Part shown: one piece after another, positions 37,373-44,484 of the stretch
Position numbering within the stretch: the first letter of the stretch is position 1
Layout of the letters: each line of letters opens with the position of its first letter
Source of the DNA: Hyphomicrobium sp.
Lineage (GTDB): Bacteria > Pseudomonadota > Alphaproteobacteria > Rhizobiales > Hyphomicrobiaceae
Direction of reading: 5' to 3'
Assembly (NCBI RefSeq): GCF_003987855.1
Contig: NZ_RXIZ01000004.1
Location: 161,978 to 225,977 of the forward strand
Length of the DNA stretch: 64,000 bases
The notes under the pieces: model-generated
Seen by the model: the letters and a program-made list of their open reading frames with translations, nothing else
Databases searched by the model: none
What the model was told of the DNA's origin: nothing
Position numbers and translations under genes: made by a program

Positions 37373-38068
37373 TTATATTTTGCTCCCGAACAGGTCGAGA
37401 AGGTCTCGTATTTTTCGGTTGCGGCGTTTCTTGCCCTCAGTAGAGATCGGAGCGGTTGGCTTCATCGCTTCCTCAGCCTTAGCGAAACCTCTTCGTTGAG
37501 CATTCAAGCTTGGACTATCTCTCATCTGATCCCAGAAACTTCGATGTTCCTCCCAGGCTGGCTGGGTCGCATCAGGTTGAACAATCTCATCTGAGAGGAT
37601 GCCGCCACTTCCACGGGGATCGGACCTGCTAGTTGGCTGAGCGACAAGTTGCCGAATATCAGCAATGATTTCTTCGGTAGTGCCCCTAAGCCGTTTCCGC
37701 TTAGCAAGCGGATCTTTCTCAGAAAACTCGCCTTCTTTGGTGCTGCCAACGCGATAGAAATCCTTCGACGTGCTTTCGAGATTAGTACGTCTTAGATTGA
37801 GCGGGTTGCCGTCTCTAAAGCTGAATTGTAAGCGCCCGCTGTTCTTTATTGCAGCCAACAAGCGATGGACATACTTCACTTGCCCATCAAGCTTCACCGC
37901 AACATAGCCGTTGTTTAGGAACCAGTTTGGCCGAACGCCATATTGCTCAAGTGAGTCCAGATCCTCTTTGAAGAGGATTGCGAATTTGCCCGCAGCTTTT
38001 CCGCCTAGTGGGATAGCTGCCAGCGTCTCGTCATTCTCGGTGAAAAGTTCAATTGGTCTATTTTTCAT
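37373..38068 (-). CDS. degenerate HNH-like DNA-binding protein A
   Basis: First gene of the leftward operon, 231 residues from ATG 38068 (MKNRPIELFTENDETLAAIP), with AAGGAACGGAGG just upstream. An ATG at 38086 would add six residues. The N-terminal half aligns with the protein at 35318-35674 and ends in YVHRLLAAIKNSG, then SFRDGNPLNLRRTNLE. As in the paralogue, the Asp-His of a working HNH is missing (Phe-Arg here). The C-terminal 120 residues are unique, charged and end in a basic helix (KKRRNRKIRDLLDLFGSKI). As the promoter-proximal gene it could be the operon's own regulator; this is a guess. Confidence 0.65.
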   Translation of the reverse strand: MKNRPIELFTENDETLAAIPLGGKAAGKFAILFKEDLDSLEQYGVRPNWFLNNGYVAVKLDGQVKYVHRLLAAIKNSGRLQFSFRDGNPLNLRRTNLESTSKDFYRVGSTKEGEFSEKDPLAKRKRLRGTTEEIIADIRQLVAQPTSRSDPRGSGGILSDEIVQPDATQPAWEEHRSFWDQMRDSPSLNAQRRGFAKAEEAMKPTAPISTEGKKRRNRKIRDLLDLFGSKI

Positions 38069-38092
38069 CTCCTCCGTTCCTTCCATATGTAT

Positions 38093-38121
38093 ATGTTATA
38101 CTATAAAAAGGTATAAGTCAA
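38093..38121 (-). promoter_or_regulatory. promoter with operator-like dyad for the element operon
   Basis: Read leftward, TTGACT (38116-38121) and TAACAT (38093-38098) are 17 bases apart and end 25 bases before the ATG at 38068. TTATAC...GTATAA (38096-38101 and 38111-38116), an inverted repeat with a 9-base centre, lies between and over the two boxes, as an operator would. This is the only good promoter I see for the seven-gene operon. Confidence 0.6.
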
Positions 38122-38126
38122 CTAAA

Positions 38127-38423
38127 TTAGTAAACTACCCTTTCCAGGTTTTCCGGAATTGGAAATCGACTCGAAATTTTGCGCAGCAATTGTCGGTGCT
38201 TGCGCTTTCCAAGGATGCGGAATTCACTCCGAACTGGAGTAATGCGGAGTCCTGTTATTCCATCGTATTTCAGAAGTCGTACGCTACAATGGTATTCTGC
38301 GAAGCCAGTATCCGACGCGAAGGCTTTTACGCGAAGACTTGTATCGCAATCCATTTTAAATGTAGCTACAAGAACAATTGCATGAGCGCGAAATCCGCTC
38401 CGTTTGCCGCTCTTGGCCAGCAC
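38127..38423 (-). CDS. possible small protein upstream of the element operon
   Basis: A 98-residue frame starting at GTG 38423, with a basic C-terminus (RILGKRKHRQLLRKISSRFP). It ends only 6 bases before the -35 box of the operon promoter. No family, Shine-Dalgarno or overlap supports it, so it may be chance. The rest of the 670-base stretch 38069-38738 holds the promoter described above and no other convincing gene; a longer rightward frame there shows no coding features. Confidence 0.25.
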   Translation of the reverse strand: MLAKSGKRSGFRAHAIVLVATFKMDCDTSLRVKAFASDTGFAEYHCSVRLLKYDGITGLRITPVRSEFRILGKRKHRQLLRKISSRFPIPENLERVVY

Positions 38424-38738
38424 GCTGCTGGATCACATTCCACGGCCCGACCCAACCACAGGTCGTTTAGGGTGCGCCTGCCCCGCACACCAGAACTTGG
38501 ACAGCACATTCAGCTTCGCGCCGAACGCCTATCGCTCAATGCGGCAACCACGATCCGAATCCGTGATGCGAAACCACGAACAAGGCAGGTTATACGGTAG
38601 GCCGTCCTACCTAGAAGCAGGAGACTCAATTCAGCGCGTGGGAATCCACAAGGGTATTTCGCTCAATTAAGCCTGATTCGAGCCTTATGCCCGATGCAAA
38701 TTTCGGTCAAGCGCAAATACGCACCAATTGCGAATTTT

Positions 38739-40094
38739 TCATTCTTGAGAATTGAACGATAGAATATCCGATTGCTCTCGTTCTCTGCGCATATCCGAAA
38801 GTATCAATTCGTTTATGTAGCCAGCCCAATCGATAAGAGCTTGCCGTCTCTCCTCGACGTATTCGAAATGCTGGTAGATCCCGACAAGGCCACCAACATC
38901 TTTGCCGCTGGTGTGATTGAGTACCCGCTCGACAATGTGAGGCGGCACCTTCAAGGCGGCCATGCCTGTAGCCGCGGTTCGCCTGAGATCGTGTATCGTC
39001 CAACGTTGAACGTCCGAGCCGCCCTTCAAGCTCTCAAGTTTCTTATCAAGAGCTATGCGCGCTTTCGAAAAGCCGCTGATTGCAATCTCTTCAAGTTCAC
39101 CCTCAGCATTGGTCCTCTTCGAAGTGGTGAAAACGAACTTGTCTCCCGCCTTCTGCTTTAGCGAGTACAGGATATCGATTGCCCAGCCCGATAAGTGGAC
39201 GAGATGCTCTCGCCCGTTCTTGGTCTTGCTCGAAGGAATCTTCCATTCTCGCTTTTTGAGATCGACATCGCGCCACTCCATTGTCGCTACCTCATCCCGT
39301 CGCTGCGCGGTGAGTAGACACAGGCGATAAAATGGTCCCCACGGATAAGGAAGCGAACAGGCGGCACACCACACCGCTACCAGCTCTTGATCGTTCAGCA
39401 CCCTGTCTCGCGACTTCACCTTTCTCGGTTGAGACAGCTCCGCCATTGGGGAGACGGTGATGGCCTCACGTTCGACGCACCACAAGAGAAAGGGCCTCAA
39501 CGCTGCAAACATCATGCGGGCAACTGAAGGTGACCTCACTTCCTTGTTTTCGATCAGTCTCCGTATCTGTGATTTCGTAATGTTGCGAACCGGCGTATTC
39601 GGGCCCAGAACCGGGATAATCTCAACACGGCCTAGTCGCTCGACCCCGTGCCAATAGTCCGTTCCCTTGAGCCGCTTAGACTTCCCACGCGCTCGAGAAA
39701 TGGACAGCCACGTACCCCATAGATCTGCGAGCTTCCCGTCCCGATAAGCTGCGATATCAGCTTGACGTGTCGCACGTGTCTTATCGTTCGGATTGTTCCC
39801 GTTCCGAATGTCTTCGATCGTGCTCCGCGCCTTGCCTCTCGCCTCCTGCGGGCCGAGCAAGCTGAGATCCCCAAGCGTCGTCCAGATAACCTTAGCTTCG
39901 CTGCCACCCTTGCCCAGGCGCTTCTTCAAAAGCCATGTCGATTTGCTTTGGCCGACGCGTAACCCAAGGCCCTTAATCTCCTCATCCCAAATGATGACTT
40001 CGCGCTTCCGCGAAAGTGCGAGTGCAGCCCGGGCTTTTTTGACCAAGCTCTCCACGTTCCGATTTGTTATCCGCTCGCCCACGGCGCGCCTCAC
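38739..40094 (-). CDS. P4-type tyrosine integrase
   Basis: A 451-residue site-specific recombinase. The N-terminal DUF4102-like domain (IIWDEEIKGLGLRVGQS) is followed by a SAM-like core-binding domain. The catalytic domain has Arg266 (LTAQRRDEVATMEW), His368-x-x-Arg371 (TIHDLRRTAATGM), His394 (RVLNHTSGK) and the nucleophile in GIYQHFEYVEERRQAL (Tyr407 likely, Tyr412 possible), so it appears active. The GTG at 40094 is the best visible start. It lies next to the right repeat, at the end opposite the intact tRNA. It presumably made and can reverse the tRNA-His insertion. Confidence 0.94.
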   Translation of the reverse strand: MRRAVGERITNRNVESLVKKARAALALSRKREVIIWDEEIKGLGLRVGQSKSTWLLKKRLGKGGSEAKVIWTTLGDLSLLGPQEARGKARSTIEDIRNGNNPNDKTRATRQADIAAYRDGKLADLWGTWLSISRARGKSKRLKGTDYWHGVERLGRVEIIPVLGPNTPVRNITKSQIRRLIENKEVRSPSVARMMFAALRPFLLWCVEREAITVSPMAELSQPRKVKSRDRVLNDQELVAVWCAACSLPYPWGPFYRLCLLTAQRRDEVATMEWRDVDLKKREWKIPSSKTKNGREHLVHLSGWAIDILYSLKQKAGDKFVFTTSKRTNAEGELEEIAISGFSKARIALDKKLESLKGGSDVQRWTIHDLRRTAATGMAALKVPPHIVERVLNHTSGKDVGGLVGIYQHFEYVEERRQALIDWAGYINELILSDMRREREQSDILSFNSQE

Positions 40095-40241
40095 ATATTC
40101 ATTTTAACTTATTGATCTAACTTGATTTTATGGGAAACTATATGTAGAGCGGTAGCACGTAACCAGCGTTAAATCATTGAAAAGCCTGACACAATTTGGT
40201 TCTAATCGCCGGTTTAACGCCGCAAAGCATGGCAACTATGC

Positions 40242-40279
40242 TGGTAGGAAATTACGCAATCCTACCACCTTCCTACCAG
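40242..40279 (+). repeat. right candidate integrase arm sites with inverted repeat
   Basis: ATCCTACCA (40259-40267) and TTCCTACCA (40270-40278) start 11 bp apart, as at the left end, and TGGTAGGAA at 40242-40250 is an inverted third copy. CTGGTAGGAA/TTCCTACCAG forms a 10-bp perfect palindrome arm. The surrounding 40095-40400 has no convincing gene; an 81-codon frame there runs into the repeat and is probably chance. Confidence 0.55.
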
Positions 40280-40400
40280 ATAAGCAACGAATCAGACGTA
40301 AACTGATGAAGTCGTGGAATACGAAATCACCAAATAGAACACTGATTGCATTGAATCATTTTGAGTCTATGCAGCGCAGGCGCGGGAGTGTAAAAGTACG

Positions 40401-40455
40401 GAGCGCTAGATTGTGGATCTAGAGGTCCCCGGTTCAACTCTGGGAGGCGGTACCA
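40401..40455 (+). repeat. right attachment repeat (tRNA-His 3' fragment)
   Basis: A 55-bp perfect copy of 31742-31796. It lacks the acceptor 5' strand, the D arm and the tRNA promoter, so it is not a functional tRNA gene but the other junction of the element. Confidence 0.95.
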
Positions 40456-40500
40456 TCATCACCACAACATTTGGTATGTTCAAAGGGCGATAGGACGGGC

Positions 40501-40698
40501 ATGGCCTCCGAAGAACCCAATCCGCCGAAAGCCAAGCACGACCTTACCTCGCGTCGCGCGTTCTTGCTGGCGGCCTATATCTTCGTCCTCGTGATCCTGG
40601 CGCGGCTCTATTGGCCGGGCTGGCCGTTCCCCGACAAACCCCGGCCCTCCGCGTCCTCCACCGCGGCTCCGTCCAATTCGCCGGTACCTCAGAACTAG
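40501..40698 (+). CDS. small single-span membrane protein
   Basis: A 65-residue product from ATG 40501 with AGGA upstream. A hydrophilic, basic N-terminus is followed by one helix (AFLLAAYIFVLVILARLYW) and a Pro/Ser tail. The basic side suggests an N-in orientation. It is the first host gene right of the element. It lies between the att repeat and the convergent regA and has no known family. Small Pro/Ser-tailed proteins like this are common beside respiratory regulators, but no role can be given. Confidence 0.5.
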   Translation: MASEEPNPPKAKHDLTSRRAFLLAAYIFVLVILARLYWPGWPFPDKPRPSASSTAAPSNSPVPQN

Positions 40699-40743
40699 AC
40701 GAAACGCGGTCGAGCCGCTCAATCCTCCCGGACCAGCGACATT

Positions 40744-41280
40744 CTACTTGATGCGCTGCTTTTCAAGTTTCCGCGCCAGTGTTCGCCGGTGCATGCCGAG
40801 CCGGCGCGCAGCTTCCGAGATGTTGAAGTTCGTTTCGACCAGCGTCTGATGGATGTGCTCCCACTCGACTGTTTTGATCGACGTCGGCCGCTGCGTGAGC
40901 GCGACACCCGCGTCGCCTTCGGAACGCCCGAAAGCTTCCTCGATATCATCCGAACTCGACGGCTTCACGAGGTAGTGGCGAGCGCCGAGCTTGATCGCTT
41001 CGACGGCGGTTGCGATGCTTGCGAAGCCGGTAAGAACAACGATGATCGTCTCTGGATCTTTTTCGTGCAGCGCCTCGACGCAAACCAGTCCGGATGCACC
41101 AGCGAGCTTCAAATCGACGACAGCGTAGCCAGGCGCTTCACGCTCTAAGATTTCGTCCAGCTCTTGCGGGCCCGCCGCATGAAAGACGTTGTAGCCGCGC
41201 TTCTCGAACGATCGCTTGAGCGTTGCAGCGAAGGCGGCGTCGTCTTCGACGATAACCAGCGTTCGACCGCTATCCTCCAT
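40744..41280 (-). CDS. regA: redox response regulator of the RegA/ActR/PrrA family
   Basis: A 178-residue two-domain regulator. The receiver has the phospho-acceptor Asp in YAVVDLKLAGASG, the Thr in VVLTGFAS and the Lys in YLVKPSS. A Pro/Ser linker leads to a Fis-type helix-turn-helix (NFNISEAARRLGMHRRTLAR) typical of RegA, where this helix is almost invariant. The start is ATG 41280 with GGAG upstream, overlapping regB by 11 bases. In other alphaproteobacteria it controls photosynthesis, carbon and nitrogen fixation and terminal oxidases; the neighbouring cyo genes fit this. Confidence 0.93.
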   Translation of the reverse strand: MEDSGRTLVIVEDDAAFAATLKRSFEKRGYNVFHAAGPQELDEILEREAPGYAVVDLKLAGASGLVCVEALHEKDPETIIVVLTGFASIATAVEAIKLGARHYLVKPSSSDDIEEAFGRSEGDAGVALTQRPTSIKTVEWEHIHQTLVETNFNISEAARRLGMHRRTLARKLEKQRIK

Positions 41281-42607
41281 CAACACGGGCTCCGAGTGCG
41301 AAAGCCGAGAGCGGCAGCTTTAGATCTACAGACGCCCCGCCCTGAGACTGGTTGGTCGCAGAAACACTGCCGCCGAGCTTGCGTACCACATTGACGACAA
41401 GGAACAACCCAAGTCCGCCGCCAACGCGTCCCTTGCTCGACTGATAGGGCTTGCCAAAATGCTGAAGCATCTGCGGGTCAAAGCCCGACCCGCGATCGGA
41501 GACGCGCAGACTGAGATTATCTTTTTCCCGCGCCAAGTAAACGCCGACCCAATCGGAAGACGAATCGTACGCGTTGTCGAGCACGTTGAAGATGATTTGT
41601 TTCAAGCTCGAGTCCGAAACGATAGGCACGTCCGCGCCGAAATCATTTTTGAACTCGAAAGTTACCGGCGCACGCGCGGCACGCCACTCCTCGAGAAGCT
41701 CTTCGAAAAACGTTTTGACCGTTGTGACGCGCGGCGCCTCACCACGAGCTTCGCCGGCTGTCAGCAGAACTCCCGTCAGGATCGCCTTGCACCGCTTCAC
41801 CGCTGCCTGCATTTCCTCGACCTCGTGCAGTAGCTCGGCATTGGATGCAATGGTTGGCACACGACGCCAATCGCCGAGGATGACGGAAAGCGAGGAAAGT
41901 GGCGTGCCAAGTTCATGCGCGGCTCCCGAAGCAAGGAGGCCCATTCGGACAATGTGGTCTTCCTCAGCCGCATGCTGCTTCAAAGCCGCAAGGCGAGCGT
42001 CCTGTTCGCGGACGTTGCGCGTGATGCGCGTCAGGAAGAAGAACAGCAAGAGCGCATCGAGGACGAAGCAGATGAGCATGCCGATCACGTGCAGCGCAAA
42101 GAGATCGAATTCTCCGGGAGGAATCCGGAGCGGCACATAAGCCCGCGTCAGAAGCGCGAAGCTCGCGCACGTCGCGACAAGCACCGCCAATGTCATCCGA
42201 ACATCGAGCAGCACGGCCGCAAGTGTCACTTGCAGTAGAAATAGAAATGCGAACGGGTTCGTCACGCCGCCGCTAAAGTAGAGTTGACCTGAAAGGGCGA
42301 GTACATCGAGGAGCAGCGCGACGAGCAATCCCCGATCGTCCGCGCCATGGCCTTCCCGAAGCCAGATCAGACTAATAAGATTGAGCACGACCAGTGCTCC
42401 TGCGACGAGCCCCATGGGGATGAGGGGCAGCTCGACACCCAACACGCTGTGAACGAAGGCGATCGTCGCAATCTGGCCGGCAACTGCGATCCAGCGAAGC
42501 TGGATGAGCAGCCACATATTCTTGACGCCAGCCGTATCAGGCTGCCCACCCCGCAGGACCACGGGATCGGCTGATGCGCCGGGATGGATGTCCGGTCCGC
42601 TCGCCAT
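41270..42607 (-). CDS. regB: redox sensor histidine kinase of the RegB/ActS/PrrB family
   Basis: A 445-residue kinase with six N-terminal membrane helices and the quinone-site motif GGVTNPFAFLFLLQV between helices. The H box is LASGAAHELGTPLSSLSVIL, and the redox Cys of the family is placed in VKRCKAILTG. The ATPase domain has NVLDNAYDSS and GGGLGLFLVVNVV. It senses the ubiquinone pool and redox state and phosphorylates RegA. It lies between surf1 and regA on the same strand, so a link with quinol oxidase control is likely. Confidence 0.93.
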   Translation of the reverse strand: MASGPDIHPGASADPVVLRGGQPDTAGVKNMWLLIQLRWIAVAGQIATIAFVHSVLGVELPLIPMGLVAGALVVLNLISLIWLREGHGADDRGLLVALLLDVLALSGQLYFSGGVTNPFAFLFLLQVTLAAVLLDVRMTLAVLVATCASFALLTRAYVPLRIPPGEFDLFALHVIGMLICFVLDALLLFFFLTRITRNVREQDARLAALKQHAAEEDHIVRMGLLASGAAHELGTPLSSLSVILGDWRRVPTIASNAELLHEVEEMQAAVKRCKAILTGVLLTAGEARGEAPRVTTVKTFFEELLEEWRAARAPVTFEFKNDFGADVPIVSDSSLKQIIFNVLDNAYDSSSDWVGVYLAREKDNLSLRVSDRGSGFDPQMLQHFGKPYQSSKGRVGGGLGLFLVVNVVRKLGGSVSATNQSQGGASVDLKLPLSAFALGARVDGG

Positions 42608-42620
42608 AAGCGGTTTGATC

Positions 42621-43436
42621 CTAATTCGTGCCGGATCTCGCGTGCCAATCGCGTCGAAGACGGATTTCTTCTCCGGCGAAGCGAATGAAACCCACCGCGA
42701 CCATTATGGCGAGTCCGAACCAAGTCAACGAATAGACGAGATGGTTGTTCGGGAAATTGACGACCGTTAGCCCGCCCACAGGGTACCCGCCGGCATTCGG
42801 CGTTGCATCGGCGTCGATGAAGTAGGGTGCATAATCGTCGAGGCCACGCTTGATGGCGATCGCGTCCACATCCCGCGAGAACCAGCGATCTGCTGAGATG
42901 TCATTGGTGCGCATAAACGCGCCTTTGGGTTCACTCAATCGCAACAGGCCCGTAACCGTCGTGTCGCCGCTGATGTCGCTGGCTGCGCGGGAACCCGGGT
43001 CCTTCTTGTCCGGGGGAACGAAGCCGCGATTGATGAGCACGGTGAAGCCTTGGCTCGTCTTCAGCGGTGTCAAAAGCCAGTAGCCTGCGCCCTTGTCCGT
43101 CACCGCTGTGACGAATGTCTCGCGATCGTTGAGATAGCGGCCCGAGGCCGTGACGCGCTGATACTCACTGCTTTTCGCATCAATCGCCGGCCATGCGTCT
43201 CGCCCGGGAGCCGCCACCGCAGGCGCATGGATACGCGCGTCGACGCGCGCGATGAGATCGAGCTTCCAGGCCCGGCGTTCGATCTGCCAGATGCCCAGTG
43301 ACGCAAATCCAGCCACGCCGGCTATCGCCATGAGCGTGATGAAGGCGACCGAAAGCCACGAACGCGGCACCCGTTCTTGGGAACCGATGCTTACGCTCCC
43401 TGCTAATCCCCCGCGCTCCTTGGCGTCGGAGGTCAC
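42621..43436 (-). CDS. SURF1-family oxidase assembly protein
   Basis: A 271-residue inner-membrane protein with a helix near residue 30 (VAFITLMAIAGVAGFASLGI), the GIWQIERRAWKLDLI signature, a long periplasmic domain and a second helix near the C-terminus (YSLTWFGLAIMVAVGF). SURF1 assists haem-copper oxidase assembly. Here it starts with GTG, overlaps cyoD by 4 bases (GTGA) and clearly serves the bo3-type oxidase of this operon. Confidence 0.9.
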   Translation of the reverse strand: MTSDAKERGGLAGSVSIGSQERVPRSWLSVAFITLMAIAGVAGFASLGIWQIERRAWKLDLIARVDARIHAPAVAAPGRDAWPAIDAKSSEYQRVTASGRYLNDRETFVTAVTDKGAGYWLLTPLKTSQGFTVLINRGFVPPDKKDPGSRAASDISGDTTVTGLLRLSEPKGAFMRTNDISADRWFSRDVDAIAIKRGLDDYAPYFIDADATPNAGGYPVGGLTVVNFPNNHLVYSLTWFGLAIMVAVGFIRFAGEEIRLRRDWHARSGTN

Positions 43437-43834
43437 GGCAGCTGGCTCGGGTCCATCGGCATCATGTTGGTGTTGAGATGATACATGACCCAGAGCGAAC
43501 CCGTCAGCGTGATCACCACCATGACGACGGTGAAGATCAGCGCCATCAGCGTCCAGCCGCCTTCGGAACTTGGCGTCATGTGCAGGAAGTAGATCATGTG
43601 CACGACGATCTGCACGGCACCGATAGCCAGGATCGCCACTGCGGTCGCGGTCTTACTGTCGAGCGCACCAGACATGACGAGCCAGAACGGAATTGCCGTC
43701 AAGATCACCGACAGCACGAAGCCGGTCATATACCCTTTGAAAGTCGATACGGGATGGCCGTCGCCGTGCCCGTGAACATCGTCGTGACCGGTCTTCGGAG
43801 CAATCGCGTGGCTGGTGTGCGAATCCGTGCTCAT
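43433..43834 (-). CDS. cyoD: cytochrome bo3 quinol oxidase subunit IV
   Basis: A 133-residue small subunit with three membrane helices after a His-rich N-terminal tail (GHDDVHGHGDGHPV). STFKGYMTGFVLSVILTAIP and AVQIVVHMIYFLHM are typical of CyoD. The His-rich tail could bind metal, perhaps copper on its way to the oxidase, but this is speculation. The start is ATG 43834, overlapping cyoC by 4 bases. Confidence 0.93.
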   Translation of the reverse strand: MSTDSHTSHAIAPKTGHDDVHGHGDGHPVSTFKGYMTGFVLSVILTAIPFWLVMSGALDSKTATAVAILAIGAVQIVVHMIYFLHMTPSSEGGWTLMALIFTVVMVVITLTGSLWVMYHLNTNMMPMDPSQLP

Positions 43835-44481
43835 CGCAGCACTCCCATGAGATAGACGAACGTAAAGACGCCGATCCAGACGACATCGAGGAAGTGCCAG
43901 AACATGCTGAGGCACAGAAGCCGGCGCTTGTTGGCATCTGTCAGCCCGAACATCCGCACCTGCACGATCAAGGTGATCATCCAGATGATGCCGAACGTGA
44001 CGTGAAGTCCGTGCGTACCGACGAGCGTGAAGAACGATGACAGGAAGGCGCTCCGCTTTGGCGTCGCCCCTTCCAGGATCATGTGCGTGAATTCGAACAG
44101 CTCGATGCCAAGGAAGGCCGCGCCGAATAGCCCCGTGATGGCCAGCCAGAGCAGCATCGGTGAAACCCGGTTCTTCTGCATCTCGAGCACCGCGAAGCCG
44201 TAGGTGATCGATGACAGCAGCAGCATCGTTGTGTTGAGCGCGACAAGCGGCAGATCGAATAGGTCCTTCGGCGACGGACCCGCCGCGAAGCTCCCGCCCA
44301 GCACGCCGTATGTCGCGAACAGCACAGCAAAGACGAGGCAGTCGCTCATCAGGTAGAGCCAGAACCCGAGTTGAGTGCTGCCACCCTCCGCGTGCTCGTG
44401 CTCGTCGGTCACGTAGAAGACCGGTTGTTCATTTGCCGACCCGGCTTCCGCCGCGGACGCATCCGCCGTCACTGACGCCAT
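43831..44481 (-). CDS. cyoC: cytochrome bo3 quinol oxidase subunit III
   Basis: A 216-residue membrane subunit with five helices. GFWLYLMSDCLVFAVLFATY at the first helix and the later GTHGLHVTFGIIWM are diagnostic of oxidase subunit III in its short quinol-oxidase form. It stabilises subunit I. It lies 3 bases after cyoB and overlaps cyoD. Confidence 0.95.
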   Translation of the reverse strand: MASVTADASAAEAGSANEQPVFYVTDEHEHAEGGSTQLGFWLYLMSDCLVFAVLFATYGVLGGSFAAGPSPKDLFDLPLVALNTTMLLLSSITYGFAVLEMQKNRVSPMLLWLAITGLFGAAFLGIELFEFTHMILEGATPKRSAFLSSFFTLVGTHGLHVTFGIIWMITLIVQVRMFGLTDANKRRLLCLSMFWHFLDVVWIGVFTFVYLMGVLR

Positions 44482-44484
44482 GTC

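Larger units (their letters stand above)
31742..40455. mobile_element. tRNA-His-integrated element, about 8.66 kb
   Basis: It is bounded by identical 55-bp repeats of the tRNA-His 3' part (31742-31796 and 40401-40455). Inside are a P4-type tyrosine integrase near the right end, a leftward operon of seven coupled genes ending in a D5/P4-type primase-helicase, and a rightward two-gene cargo next to the left end. Base composition is visibly more AT-rich than on both sides, with many TTA/ATA-containing stretches. No capsid, terminase, relaxase or type IV secretion gene is seen. A phage satellite or a plasmid-like integrative element fits best; this is inference. Confidence 0.93.

Noticed and set aside
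37911..38600. 229-codon rightward frame in the element
   Set aside because: Runs antisense into the HNH-like A gene and over its promoter; no domain or plausible start.
40177..40422. 81-codon frame running into the right attachment repeat
   Set aside because: It covers the candidate integrase arm sites and ends in the tRNA fragment; the overlap with attachment DNA makes coding unlikely.
40401..40455. Second tRNA-His gene
   Set aside because: Only the 3' 55 bases are present; the 5' acceptor strand, D arm and promoter are missing, so it is the attachment repeat.
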